Source of the DNA: Candidatus Pacearchaeota archaeon
Lineage (GTDB): Archaea > Nanobdellota > Nanobdellia > Pacearchaeales > GW2011-AR1
DNA: 38,800 nt
Assembly: GCA_030699205.1 (NCBI GenBank)
Contig: JAUYJY010000033.1
Coordinates: 1-38,800, forward strand
Direction of reading: 5' to 3'
Notes under the pieces: generated by a model
What the model was told of the DNA's origin: nothing
The model's input: only the letters and a program-made list of their open reading frames with translations
Databases searched by the model: none
Translations under genes and position numbers: made by a program
Part shown: positions 7,647 to 14,398 of the stretch, one piece after another
How the letters are laid out: every line of letters begins with the position of its first letter
How positions within the stretch are numbered: position 1 is the first letter of the stretch

Positions 7647-8591
7647 ATGAGAATTAGATATGATTTTTCAAGTAGAAGAACAAGAAGGATAGACCCGCAT
7701 AACAAACATAAACGTGATTTTTTTACTCTTGGAAAAGAGGTTATATTGGTTTCAGATATAATTCTTGAAGTCTTAGATGCAAGATTTATTGGAAGAACTA
7801 GAAATAAGAAAATAGAAGAAATCATTTTATTAAAGGGGAAGAAGATTATCCATGTAATTAATAAAAGTGATTTGGTAAATGTGAAAGAACTTCGTGGCTC
7901 TGAAGAAATTAAGGATTTTGAAAATTGTGTTTTTGTTTCATCAACAAAAAAGACTGGAGGGAAGAGATTGAGAGATAGAATAAAGATTATTGCAAAAAGG
8001 TTGATTAAAGAAAGACTTAAAGACGGAACTGATGAAAAAGAAATTAATGAGAAGAGAGATACGGAGAAACTGACTAAATATAGGCACGGGGAGGGCTTTA
8101 AAAACTTCTTGAAAACAGGTAAGGAAATTCATGTAGGAGTCATAGGCTACCCAAATACCGGAAAAAGTTCTTTGATAAATTTATTAGCAGGAAGCGGTTC
8201 TGCAAAAGTATCGGCGAGGTCGGGATTTACAAAGGGGATTCATAAAATAAAATTGTCAGATGATATTATTTTGCTCGATACTCCCGGAATAATTACTGAA
8301 GAAGACGCTTCATCAGTTCAGGCGAAGAGGCTTGCACATCATTCTATTATTGGTTCAAGGACTTACGACACTGTGAAATCCCCTGATTTTATTATTGCAG
8401 AAATAATGAAACAATATCCCAATTTATTAGAAAAATATTATGAAATCCCTGCAGAAGGTGACTCTGAATTGCTTTTAGAAGAATTAGGAAAAAGATGGAG
8501 TTTTTTGAAGAAAAAGGGCTTAATTGATTTGGATAGAACAGCAAGAAAGGTTCTGAAAGAATGGCAAGAGGGGAAAATAAAGGTCATTTAA
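7647..8591 (+). CDS. circularly permuted GTPase, YlqF/RbgA-Nog family
   Basis: A 314-aa GTPase whose motifs occur in permuted order: G4 HVINKSDL near residue 74, a G5-like VFVSSTKKTGG near 98, then G1 GYPNTGKSS near 167, and G3 LLDTPGI near 210. This order defines the YlqF/YawG ribosome-assembly GTPases, which in archaea and eukaryotes act on the large subunit. The N-terminus is basic (RYDFSSRRTRRIDPHNKHKR), suiting rRNA contact. The C-terminal part carries a helical region rather than an extra RNA-binding domain. A charged spacer (RDTEKLTKYRHGEG) links the halves. The TATA-like element about 20-28 bp before the ATG suggests a short leader. Likely housekeeping. Confidence 0.92.
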   Translation: MRIRYDFSSRRTRRIDPHNKHKRDFFTLGKEVILVSDIILEVLDARFIGRTRNKKIEEIILLKGKKIIHVINKSDLVNVKELRGSEEIKDFENCVFVSSTKKTGGKRLRDRIKIIAKRLIKERLKDGTDEKEINEKRDTEKLTKYRHGEGFKNFLKTGKEIHVGVIGYPNTGKSSLINLLAGSGSAKVSARSGFTKGIHKIKLSDDIILLDTPGIITEEDASSVQAKRLAHHSIIGSRTYDTVKSPDFIIAEIMKQYPNLLEKYYEIPAEGDSELLLEELGKRWSFLKKKGLIDLDRTARKVLKEWQEGKIKVI

Positions 8592-8664
8592 CACTACAAG
8601 AAAACACCACCTAACAGATATATTAAATAAAAAAATTAAATTGAGTTAATAAGAAATAATTTGA

Positions 8665-8967
8665 TTAAAATTTCTTATGATTTTGGAAGCAATCTCTGCA
8701 ATATACCGGTTTTCCTTCTGTTGGTTTAAAAGGAACTTCACATTCCTGTTTGCAATCTGCACAAGTTGCTTTATGCATTTCCCTTGGACCACTATCAAAG
8801 TTGTTTCTTCTGAAACCTCCACCGCCTCCGCCAGACCTAAATCCACCAGAACGATTTCCGCCAGACCTAAATCCACCAGAACGATTTCCGCCAGAACGAT
8901 CTCCACCAGACCTAAATCCACCAGAACGATTTCCAGAGCTTCCTCGCTTATCTCTGTTTTCTGCCAT
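8665..8967 (-). CDS. RGG-repeat protein with CxxC...CxxC zinc ribbon
   Basis: A 100-aa protein in two parts. Residues 9-55 are Gly/Arg/Ser repeats (units of NRSGGFRSGG), typical of RNA-binding, condensate-forming tails. Residues 66-100 form a small zinc ribbon, KATCADCKQECEVPF followed by GKPVYCRDCF, of the CxxC-x(n)-CxxC type widespread in DPANN and candidate-phyla bacteria. Unlike most neighbours it has a strong Shine-Dalgarno (GGAGGTGA, 3 nt before the ATG). It is probably an abundant nucleic-acid-binding protein; exact role unknown. The repeat region could expand or shrink by slippage. Overlapping frames on the same segment are antisense shadows of the repeats. Confidence 0.85.
   Translation of the reverse strand: MAENRDKRGSSGNRSGGFRSGGDRSGGNRSGGFRSGGNRSGGFRSGGGGGGFRRNNFDSGPREMHKATCADCKQECEVPFKPTEGKPVYCRDCFQNHKKF
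8827..8931 (-). repeat. tandem 30-bp repeats encoding RGG units
   Basis: Two adjacent identical 30-bp units (8827-8856 and 8857-8886), a 15-bp half unit (8887-8901) and a third near-identical unit (8902-8931). Each 30-bp unit encodes NRSGGFRSGG on the minus strand and itself contains two related 15-bp halves. The near identity at DNA level points to recent slippage or recombination. Confidence 0.9.
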
Positions 8968-9077
8968 CTTTCACCTCCATTCTACTACTTTCTAAATATC
9001 TTCTATTTTGTATCATTCTTAAACCTTATTTGCATATTTTCGAGATTATTTAACCTTATAAATCCTTGTAAAATTAG

Positions 9078-9536
9078 TTATTCCACTATTAAGTTGCCTT
9101 TCATTCCATTTGCACGGTGTTCTCCAACACTGCAGTAGTACTCAAATGTTCCCTTTTTGTCTGCAATAAATTCGGCAAAAACCTGCCCATCCGTATCTCC
9201 CACTCTTGAAGTTGCCACATTAAATTCATCTATCACAAAATCATGAAGACCCTGAACGCTTGAAAATTCAATTCTTATCCTTTCTCCCTGTTTAACTTTT
9301 ATTTCTGGATTGTTAAGGCCATTCATCATAAATTTAAAGTGCTCTCCAGTTAAAACAAATGTCTTCACCTCTTCTGAAGTTCCTATACCTCCGTCCTGCT
9401 CTACAGAAATGCTTTCTTCCTGTAAACTTCCAGCGTTCACTGTTCCTGCAGAATCTACTGATGAACTAAAAGTAAAATAAACCCCTGCAATCCCCACAAT
9501 GATTAAGACAACAATAAGCATCAAAATTTTTCCCAT
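9078..9536 (-). CDS. membrane-anchored cupredoxin (plastocyanin/azurin-like)
   Basis: A 152-aa blue-copper-type protein. An N-terminal anchor (residues 3-22, KILMLIVVLIIVGIAGVYF) is followed by a Ser/Gly linker and a cupredoxin domain. Copper ligands are visible: His in QGLHDFVIDEF, then Cys, His and Met in YYCSVGEHRANGM near the C-terminus. It would carry electrons or bind copper outside the membrane. The frame stays open 31 codons upstream, but the ATG at 9536 begins the anchor and is preceded about 25 bp upstream by a TATA box (TTTATAAAAG), so I chose it. It is 22 bp from the DoxX gene on the same strand. Confidence 0.85.
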   Translation of the reverse strand: MGKILMLIVVLIIVGIAGVYFTFSSSVDSAGTVNAGSLQEESISVEQDGGIGTSEEVKTFVLTGEHFKFMMNGLNNPEIKVKQGERIRIEFSSVQGLHDFVIDEFNVATSRVGDTDGQVFAEFIADKKGTFEYYCSVGEHRANGMKGNLIVE

Positions 9537-9558
9537 ATTTGATAAAGAAAAATATCTT

Positions 9559-9972
9559 TTATAAATCTGTTGATTTTCTAATTTTAGATTTCTGCATTTT
9601 AAAGTCAATGCAATATCTATCGGGCCCATTTAAGAAAACTGAAAACGTTGCAAGGGCGAGTGCTAGGTCCCTCATTCCAAGCGGATTAAATCCAATTGAA
9701 AATGCAATACCAAAAAGATGCAATGCCAATACTAAAGATGAAAATCTGGTATATAAACCAATAATCAATAAAACTCCAAAAAACAGCTCAAAAAAGGCAT
9801 TCAATAAGACAAGAGTTTTTGCAGTAAATCCAAGAGAAAGTGCAATGTCAGGAACAAAACTAATCCAAGATTCAGGAGCAATAAACTGCTGAATACTAAA
9901 ATACAAAAATAAAAAAGACAGGGAAATTCTTAATAAGGGTTTTGAATAGGTTTTGAGGTTTTTCATTTCCAT
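9559..9972 (-). CDS. DoxX-family membrane protein
   Basis: A 137-aa protein with four hydrophobic helices and DoxX-like signatures: RISLSFLFLYFSIQQFIAPE at the start, FFELFFGVLLIIGLYTRF in the middle, and FSIGFNPLGMRDLALALATF near the end. DoxX proteins take part in quinone-linked or thiol redox functions of the membrane, but their reaction is poorly defined. The pairing with a cupredoxin 22 bp downstream on the same strand suggests a joint redox role (inference). Length is usual for the family. Confidence 0.8.
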   Translation of the reverse strand: MEMKNLKTYSKPLLRISLSFLFLYFSIQQFIAPESWISFVPDIALSLGFTAKTLVLLNAFFELFFGVLLIIGLYTRFSSLVLALHLFGIAFSIGFNPLGMRDLALALATFSVFLNGPDRYCIDFKMQKSKIRKSTDL

Positions 9973-10246
9973 CTAATCTTAAATATTTAAGGATTTATAA
10001 TTCTTGCTAAAAGATATTTATTTATGGTGTGAAAAAATTAGTTCATCCAGAAGATTCTATGAAAGGGGAAGTTTTAATAAATATACAAATTGCGTTAAAT
10101 TGAATAAAAATGATTAAAGAGAAATAAGGCTAAATATAATCCCTATAATATCTATATAAACAAATACATACTCAAGAAGATTTAAAATGTTAATCTACTC
10201 CACTTACCTTAATATTTATAAAGAATTGAAGAGGATATTTATTAAT

Positions 10247-10738
10247 ATGGCAAGAAAGTTAGCTATAATAATGCTAATTCTAATGATTTGGCTTATGCCT
10301 TTTATTTCTTCCCAACTATCAGGGGATAAAGTATTATGGAGTGAGGCTGAAGTTTGTAAGTTTATTAAAGGATGTAATGAAAACTATGGATGTTATCCTC
10401 AAGGCTATATAAAAGATAATCAATATTGTGGAGTTTACTATATCGGAAATAGCTTTGAAAGAGTTGGTTTCGTAAATCAATTAGAATCCGAAGAAACGTG
10501 TTCTTATGACTATCAATGTAAAAGTAATTTCTGTTTTAATGGTGAATGCGTTGGAAGTTTTCAAGCTATGATGGGGGACGTATTGTCAAGGATTTCTAAT
10601 CTTGAAGAAAAAATAGGATTTGTTAAAGAATCTAAAGCTGAGATTGAAGAAATTTCATTAGTGGAAGACACTGAAACAGATAAGGCTCATAGTTGGTTTT
10701 TAAGAATTTTTAAGAATTTATTGAAGAGGAGTAATTAA
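10247..10738 (+). CDS. secreted Cys-rich protein
   Basis: A 163-aa protein with a signal peptide (MARKLAIIMLILMIWLMPFI, cut near SSQ). The mature part has ten or so Cys, including CSYDYQCKSNFCFNGECVGS, a small disulfide-knot pattern (C-x5-C-x4-C-x-x-x-x-C) common in DPANN exported proteins. A short helical, probably coiled region follows (MGDVLSRISNLEEKIGFVKE) and a basic amphipathic C-terminus (FLRIFKNLLKRS). The frame opens 20 codons earlier (10187), but a TATA box (ATTTATAAAG, 10214-10223) about 27 bp before the 10247 ATG argues for this start. It abuts the next gene by 1 nt, so the two are co-transcribed. Confidence 0.7.
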   Translation: MARKLAIIMLILMIWLMPFISSQLSGDKVLWSEAEVCKFIKGCNENYGCYPQGYIKDNQYCGVYYIGNSFERVGFVNQLESEETCSYDYQCKSNFCFNGECVGSFQAMMGDVLSRISNLEEKIGFVKESKAEIEEISLVEDTETDKAHSWFLRIFKNLLKRSN

Positions 10739-10739
10739 A

Positions 10740-11471
10740 ATGGCCACAAAAACAAAACAGAAAATCGTCGAGGATTATGGTTGGTTTAGAAGACATCGAA
10801 TTCTACCTTGGGTTATAATTATAGTATTTTTTGTAATTACTGGATTAATTTCCCAGGATGATACAACAACTTCACAACAAAAAGACTCTGTTTCTGAAGA
10901 AATAAATTCTAATCAAAAGCAAATTCAACAAAAATGTCTTCCTAATTGGGAGTGCGGTAGTTGGAGCCAATGTATAAATGGGGGAAAACAAACTAGGGCT
11001 TGTAAAGATATTAATAACTGCGATAAATTAAATGGGAAACCCAAAGAAACCCAAACTTGCATTTATGAATATAAAATTGGAGATAAAGTTATTGTTAACA
11101 ATGTCGCTTACACTCTTCATGATGTAAAAACAAAATCCGAAATAGGCAAATACTTATTTGATGAATTTTATGGAGAAACTGCAGATGGGATTTTCTATAT
11201 ATTTGAATTAACCCTAGAAAATGTTGGAAAAGAATCTAAGACTTTTTGGGGAACAAATGTAAAAATTTACGATTCTCTTGGGAGAAGTTTTGATCACGAC
11301 TCTACTGCAGAAATATATTTAGATGATTCGTTTCAGTATGACCAATTACAACCCGGGCTGCCTAAAAGGGGAAAAATTGTGTTTGATGTACCTATAGGGC
11401 TTACAGGTAGATTAGAAGTATCTAGTTTAGAGCTTTTTTCAAATGAAAAAGAGTATATCTCTTGGAGTTAA
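10740..11471 (+). CDS. membrane-anchored protein with TSP1-like and DUF4352-like domains
   Basis: A 243-aa protein with a basic N-terminus, a single membrane helix (residues about 22-40, ILPWVIIIVFFVITGLI), a Gln/Ser linker, and a Cys-rich segment CLPNWECGSWSQCINGGKQT that looks like a thrombospondin type 1 repeat start (WxxWxxC pattern with R-A-C following). Residues about 118-240 are beta-rich and resemble DUF4352 immunoglobulin-like domains (KIGDKVIVNNVAYTLHDVKT, then GIFYIFELTLENVGKESKTF). It is probably an extracellular adhesion or binding protein and shares an operon with the Cys-rich protein before it. The disulfide operon at 5.2-6.9 kb would be needed to fold both. Confidence 0.72.
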   Translation: MATKTKQKIVEDYGWFRRHRILPWVIIIVFFVITGLISQDDTTTSQQKDSVSEEINSNQKQIQQKCLPNWECGSWSQCINGGKQTRACKDINNCDKLNGKPKETQTCIYEYKIGDKVIVNNVAYTLHDVKTKSEIGKYLFDEFYGETADGIFYIFELTLENVGKESKTFWGTNVKIYDSLGRSFDHDSTAEIYLDDSFQYDQLQPGLPKRGKIVFDVPIGLTGRLEVSSLELFSNEKEYISWS

Positions 11472-11519
11472 AAATGATTAAACCAAAACATTTAAATATA
11501 CTTTGTGCATACATTTACT

Positions 11520-11741
11520 ATGCAAGAACAAACATCTATAAGATTAAGCTTGAGTTTATTGAATACACTTAAGGAGTTCAAAGAAGAGGGAGATAGTTAT
11601 GAAGATGTAATTTGGGATTTCGTAGAACCTCATTTAGAGCTTTCTAAAGAAGCTAAGAAAGATATTGAAGAATCTCTAAAAGAATACAAAAATGGAAACT
11701 TCATGACACTTAAGGAAATAAAGAAAGAACTGGGATTTTAA
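11520..11741 (+). CDS. RelB-like antitoxin
   Basis: A 73-aa acidic protein directly before a RelE-like gene. The N-terminus MQEQTSIRLSLSLLNTLKEF looks like a ribbon-helix-helix strand and helix; the C-terminal half (DIEESLKEYKNGNFMTLKEI) is the kind of extended segment that wraps a RelE toxin. A GTG five codons earlier is possible, but the TATA box TTTAAATATA (11491-11500) lies 20-29 bp before the ATG at 11520, which fits leaderless initiation there. The toxin ATG follows 1 nt after this stop. Together they form a type II toxin-antitoxin pair, normally autoregulated. Confidence 0.82.
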   Translation: MQEQTSIRLSLSLLNTLKEFKEEGDSYEDVIWDFVEPHLELSKEAKKDIEESLKEYKNGNFMTLKEIKKELGF

Positions 11742-11742
11742 T

Positions 11743-11994
11743 ATGGAAATTCTATTCTCAAATAATTCAAAAAAACAACTAAAGAAACTAAATCCAAGAA
11801 TACAACAAAAAATAATTTTTACTCTTGAGAAATTCAAGAAAGGAGTTCCTGTTGATATTATTAAATTAAAAAATAAAGATGAGGAATTTAGAATCAGAAC
11901 AGGAAATTATCGAATCCAGTTGAAAAAAGTAGAAAATAATTTTCTGGTAGCGAAAGTTGGCAAAAGAGAAAACTTTTATTTAGTTTTTCTTTAG
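11743..11994 (+). CDS. RelE/ParE-family toxin
   Basis: An 83-aa basic protein with the RelE fold pattern: EILFSNNSKKQLKKLNPRIQ helices, a central PVDIIKLKNKDEEFRIRTGN-Y-RI strand region with the conserved FRIRxGxYRI motif, and a terminal strand pair (LVAKVGKRENFYLVFL). RelE toxins cleave mRNA at the ribosome; the C-terminal KRxxxY arrangement corresponds to the usual catalytic region. It lies 1 nt after the antitoxin and is co-transcribed. It lacks nothing obvious, so it is probably functional. Confidence 0.9.
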   Translation: MEILFSNNSKKQLKKLNPRIQQKIIFTLEKFKKGVPVDIIKLKNKDEEFRIRTGNYRIQLKKVENNFLVAKVGKRENFYLVFL

Positions 11995-12070
11995 GAATAA
12001 GGCAACGTAAGTATAAAGCATCGTCGTGAGAGGTTGCATGGAATAATTAATTATAGACGATAGAGTTAAA

Positions 12071-12101
12071 GTAGTTTTCTGTTTTGTTTAAGGAAAACTA
12101 C
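12071..12101 (-). terminator. hairpin at the end of the minus-strand gene
   Basis: A perfect 9-bp inverted repeat, GTAGTTTTC (12071-12079) and GAAAACTAC (12093-12101), spans the stop codon of the gene at 12088. It could be a transcript end or a protecting hairpin. No long T run follows, so the assignment is tentative. Confidence 0.35.
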
Positions 12102-12282
12102 AAAGCTCCTCATAAATTTCATAAGAATCATTAATATTTCCATTTGATTTCTTTAGGGCTTCTTGCCATAATTCACTTCTAACTTCTTTAACTTCTTTCA
12201 TTGTTTGTAATCTTTGCTTCTTGCCTACTGAAAGCATATATGCTTCTTCAAATTTTAAGCTATCCATTTTTATTTGCAGCAT
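12088..12282 (-). CDS. small hypothetical protein
   Basis: A 64-aa protein of charged helices that I do not recognise. The initial residues MLQIKMDSLKFEEAYMLSVG allow a start at the second Met (12267). The remainder is helical (RLQTMKEVKEVRSELWQEAL, then SNGNINDSYEIYEELCSF). It lies 19 bp downstream of the retropepsin-like gene on the same strand and may belong to that operon. Its 3' end is overlapped by a perfect hairpin. Confidence 0.5.
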   Translation of the reverse strand: MLQIKMDSLKFEEAYMLSVGKKQRLQTMKEVKEVRSELWQEALKKSNGNINDSYEIYEELCSFP

Positions 12283-12301
12283 TTGATGTTAAAATAGTTT
12301 T

Positions 12302-12763
12302 CTACTCGCCTGTTTTTTCCAAGTAGGCAACATTCTTGTTTAAACTAACAAACAAATCAAAATTATTAAGCTCCAAAAAGTCCATTCCGATTAATGTTGG
12401 AATCCTAGTAGCATTGTTTAGTTTATCTTGTCCTTCATTTCTAATTCTTGGAACATCTGCTACAAGGAAAGGCATATCAAAATTATTTGGTTTACCATCT
12501 GAGTCTCTTATTGAAAAAGCAAATTTGTTTATTAATAGCATTGGTGTTCTTCCTTTTCCTAACCCAGTTAATGGTGTTGTACTTTGGAGATTAGTAAATG
12601 GTATGTTTAGTTTTATAGCATCGCCTGCAGAAATAATTGTTTTGGGAGATCCAGTGTCTATCACCGCTTCAATTCTACCAAAGGATCTTGGTTGCCTTGA
12701 AAAGATAGGAAGAATTATTCTCATAGAACCACTAATATTCCTTATATCAAGGTTGAATCTCAT
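12302..12763 (-). CDS. retropepsin-like aspartyl protease
   Basis: A 153-aa soluble protein with the single-domain retroviral-type aspartyl protease layout: catalytic EAVIDTGSPKTIIS (DTG triad at residues about 36-38), a flap-like region TPLTGLGKGRTPML, and the second hydrophobic motif IPTLIGMDFLELNNFDL. Such proteases act as dimers, each giving one Asp. The gene follows a DUF5678-like gene by 1 nt, an arrangement I recall from other archaeal genomes. The likely activity is endoproteolysis; substrate unknown. No signal peptide, so it is cytosolic. Confidence 0.85.
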   Translation of the reverse strand: MRFNLDIRNISGSMRIILPIFSRQPRSFGRIEAVIDTGSPKTIISAGDAIKLNIPFTNLQSTTPLTGLGKGRTPMLLINKFAFSIRDSDGKPNNFDMPFLVADVPRIRNEGQDKLNNATRIPTLIGMDFLELNNFDLFVSLNKNVAYLEKTGE

Positions 12764-12764
12764 T

Positions 12765-13010
12765 TTAATAAAGAATAATTTCGCCCTTATCTGGGATATA
12801 TTCTATAAGAATTCGGCTAGCATCAATACCCTTTTCTTTGATTTCATTTAAGACATCTTCGAAATTATCTCCCACAGCAATGACCTGCTGATCTTTAATA
12901 GCTACGAATTTTCTTGCATATTTCTGGCTAAGTTCTAAGCTCTTCTCTGAAATAAAATTAGAGTCTGCTTCTAATTCATTAAATTCCTGGATTAATTCTT
13001 GTTCTGCCAT
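12765..13010 (-). CDS. DUF5678-like protein
   Basis: An 81-aa protein whose second half matches the DUF5678 pattern: KYARKFVAIKDQQVIAVGDN, then FEDVLNEIKEKGIDASRILI and EYIP. These small domains are commonly encoded beside retropepsin-like proteases, as here (1 nt apart), and may serve as the protease's regulator or substrate-like partner (inference). The N-terminal 30 residues are an acidic helix. A related C-terminal segment appears at the end of the 299-aa protein at 15172. It is probably the first gene of the operon; the 80 bp upstream hold a promoter-like AT run. Confidence 0.8.
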   Translation of the reverse strand: MAEQELIQEFNELEADSNFISEKSLELSQKYARKFVAIKDQQVIAVGDNFEDVLNEIKEKGIDASRILIEYIPDKGEIILY

Positions 13011-13091
13011 ATTTTACATAGGTTATAATGGCTTATAAAATTATCGGGATCCCGAAAAGGTTAAAATAGTATCCCTTTATAATATATTAGA

Positions 13092-13250
13092 ATGGCAAAT
13101 ACCAAAGGTATGAAAATGAAAGAAAATAAAGAAAGAATGCTAGAAGCAGAAGGAGAAATGGATTACGATTATGTAAATGATATTCTCTTGTTTAAAGTAA
13201 AAGATAGAGAGAACTATTTTGCCTTTGCTGTTTATTCGGAGATACTATAA
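13092..13250 (+). CDS. small hypothetical protein, DUF2283-like ending
   Basis: A 52-aa frame, MANTKGMKMKENKERMLEAE, then GEMDYDYVNDILLFKVKDRE and NYFAFAVYSEIL. The MDYDYVNDILLFKV piece recalls the opening strands of DUF2283 proteins (YDxxxDxLyI). A TATA-like TTTATAATATA (13077-13087) lies just upstream of the ATG. It converges on, and overlaps by 6 bp, the truncated HEPN-like gene. It may be a fragment of a longer gene or a genuine small protein. Confidence 0.5.
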   Translation: MANTKGMKMKENKERMLEAEGEMDYDYVNDILLFKVKDRENYFAFAVYSEIL

Positions 13251-13493
13251 AAATCCATTAAAGTTATTAATTCCAAGAATACTCTTTGTTTTCTCATTTG
13301 TGGAAATATCAAATAAAACTTTTGCAGAATCTAAAGAATCTCTTGCATTCTTAATATAAAAATCAACATATACTGAATCTTTGGTTTTTACAAGGATGCC
13401 GGAATTTATGCTTCTAATTGCATTCTTCTTTGCTTCTTCTATTTTTTTATTTTCTAGCATTTGATAAGATTTTATAATAGTTTTCCCCTCCAA
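13245..13493 (-). CDS. truncated HEPN-like protein
   Basis: An 82-aa helical protein that overlaps the 3' end of the nucleotidyltransferase gene by 47 bp, as HEPN partners of MNT proteins often do. The segment FYIKNARDSLDSAKVLFDIS has the alpha-helical look of the first HEPN helices. The usual catalytic or structural part that follows (a helix with Rx4-6H) is missing: the frame stops after NNFNGFL. HEPN proteins are normally about 110-140 aa, so this one appears to have lost its C-terminal half and would lack RNase activity. Assignment rests on context plus weak sequence pattern. Confidence 0.55.
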   Translation of the reverse strand: MEGKTIIKSYQMLENKKIEEAKKNAIRSINSGILVKTKDSVYVDFYIKNARDSLDSAKVLFDISTNEKTKSILGINNFNGFL

Positions 13494-14043
13494 AAACTAT
13501 TAGGTGTTTATTTAAAGATTCATTCAATATATTTATTTGCTCTCTTTTTGAAAACATTTCATAAGCACTTTCTTTACTTATGACTTGTAAATCAATTTTA
13601 AATGAAAAATTAGAGGCAATATTTTTAATGACTTTTTCAGTAAGTTCAACTTTGCTTTGAGCATCTAAGATCATTATAATATCTAAATCATTAAATTTCT
13701 TTTTCTCTATAAAAGAACCAAATATTAAAAATACAAAAAAATCTTCATTTAGTTCATTTAAACAATCTTTTATAAACAATGAAACCGACTTATCGTCTGT
13801 CAAGCGGTTTTTTGCTCTTAGTGATTCAACAAAGGACATTAATGCGAAATTGCTTTTATAATTTACGGATAGAAGCTTCTTATCATCTATAAGAATAATT
13901 GAATCTTTTATTAATTTCTGAATGGAGCGATGAATTAAGGCATAAGGTTTTTTTAAAAATTCGGCAATTTCATTTATACTAAATCTTTTGTCTATCTTTG
14001 AGACGAATATCTTCATTATTTCTGTTTGTGTTTTGGTTAACAT
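13447..14043 (-). CDS. winged-helix plus MNT-type nucleotidyltransferase
   Basis: A 198-aa two-domain protein. Residues 1-65 form a winged helix (TQTEIMKIFVSKIDKRFSIN, then EIAEFLKKPYALIHRSIQKL). Residues about 90-190 form a minimal nucleotidyltransferase, with the motif FLIFGSFIEKKKFNDLDIIM (GS-x8-DLD, two metal-binding Asp) and a later IDLQVIS strand with a third acidic residue. MNT proteins neutralise HEPN toxins by AMPylation; the HEPN partner here is truncated. The DNA-binding domain suggests autoregulation, and three 22-bp-spaced repeats lie directly upstream of its start. Confidence 0.85.
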   Translation of the reverse strand: MLTKTQTEIMKIFVSKIDKRFSINEIAEFLKKPYALIHRSIQKLIKDSIILIDDKKLLSVNYKSNFALMSFVESLRAKNRLTDDKSVSLFIKDCLNELNEDFFVFLIFGSFIEKKKFNDLDIIMILDAQSKVELTEKVIKNIASNFSFKIDLQVISKESAYEMFSKREQINILNESLNKHLIVFGGENYYKILSNARK

Positions 14044-14057
14044 TTTATTCCTTTAGG

Positions 14058-14115
14058 TTATATCTTTTTAGCCTTTATATTATATCTTTTTAGATATACT
14101 ATTATATCTTTTTAG
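14058..14115 (-). promoter_or_regulatory. three direct repeats, probable operator of the wHTH-MNT gene
   Basis: The 14-bp sequence TTATATCTTTTTAG occurs three times without mismatch at 14058-14071, 14080-14093 and 14102-14115. Starts are 22 bp apart each time, two turns of the helix, so bound proteins would line up on one face. The array ends 14 bp before the ATG (14043) of a gene encoding a winged-helix protein and overlaps the place where TATA/BRE would be, so it is probably a self-repression site. Confidence 0.8.
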
Positions 14116-14145
14116 TGATATTTAAGTTTTTCGGGTGTTTCATCT

Positions 14146-14241
14146 TCACAACTCTCCCCTAATCATCTCCCTTAACTTCTCACTTACAGACTTCCCTTCA
14201 CTCTCGCATATCTTCTTCATAATCTCCTTCTTTAAACTCAT
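14146..14241 (-). CDS. possible small protein ending the unknown operon
   Basis: A 31-aa frame, MSLKKEIMKKICESEGKSVS followed by EKLREMIRGEL. A ribosome site (GGAGGAG) precedes this ATG, and a TATA-like TTTTATATAC (minus strand, 14270-14280) lies about 35 bp upstream. The frame is open back to 14409, but the upstream part (KTLVSLNDQTLYGTGSL) crosses a strongly folded element at 14305-14397 and does not look like protein. It resembles a half-length ribbon-helix-helix domain. It may be noise. Confidence 0.35.
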   Translation of the reverse strand: MSLKKEIMKKICESEGKSVSEKLREMIRGEL

Positions 14242-14304
14242 TCTCCTCCACCCCCCAAAACCTCCAAACAAAAAGTATATAAAAGGCAATAGCCCCTTAT
14301 ATTC

Positions 14305-14397
14305 TGTAAGCGAACCGGTTCCGTAAAGGGTTTGATCATTCAAACTGACCAGCGTTTTATGCGTGTGATTGGTTGGGAAGACCGCTAATCGCTTACA
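14305..14397. ncRNA. candidate structured RNA or palindromic element
   Basis: A 9-bp perfect outer stem, TGTAAGCGA (14305-14313) and TCGCTTACA (14389-14397), encloses a second stem (CGGTTCC with GGGAAGACCG, AG bulged) and a hairpin GTTTGA-TCAT-TCAAAC. It begins right after the stop of the minus-strand gene at 14399. A TATA-like sequence at 14271-14280 could be read in either direction. It is not a tRNA: there is no T-loop in either orientation. Class and strand are unknown. Confidence 0.4.
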
Positions 14398-14398
14398 C

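Noticed and set aside
8677-9138. Plus-strand frames over the RGG gene (Pro/Arg-rich)
   Set aside because: They are antisense readings of the RGG repeats; the minus frame has a zinc ribbon and a Shine-Dalgarno.
14305-14397. tRNA gene with GTAAGCG/CGCTTAC acceptor
   Set aside because: Neither strand has a TTCRANY T-loop, D arm or anticodon stem in the right places.
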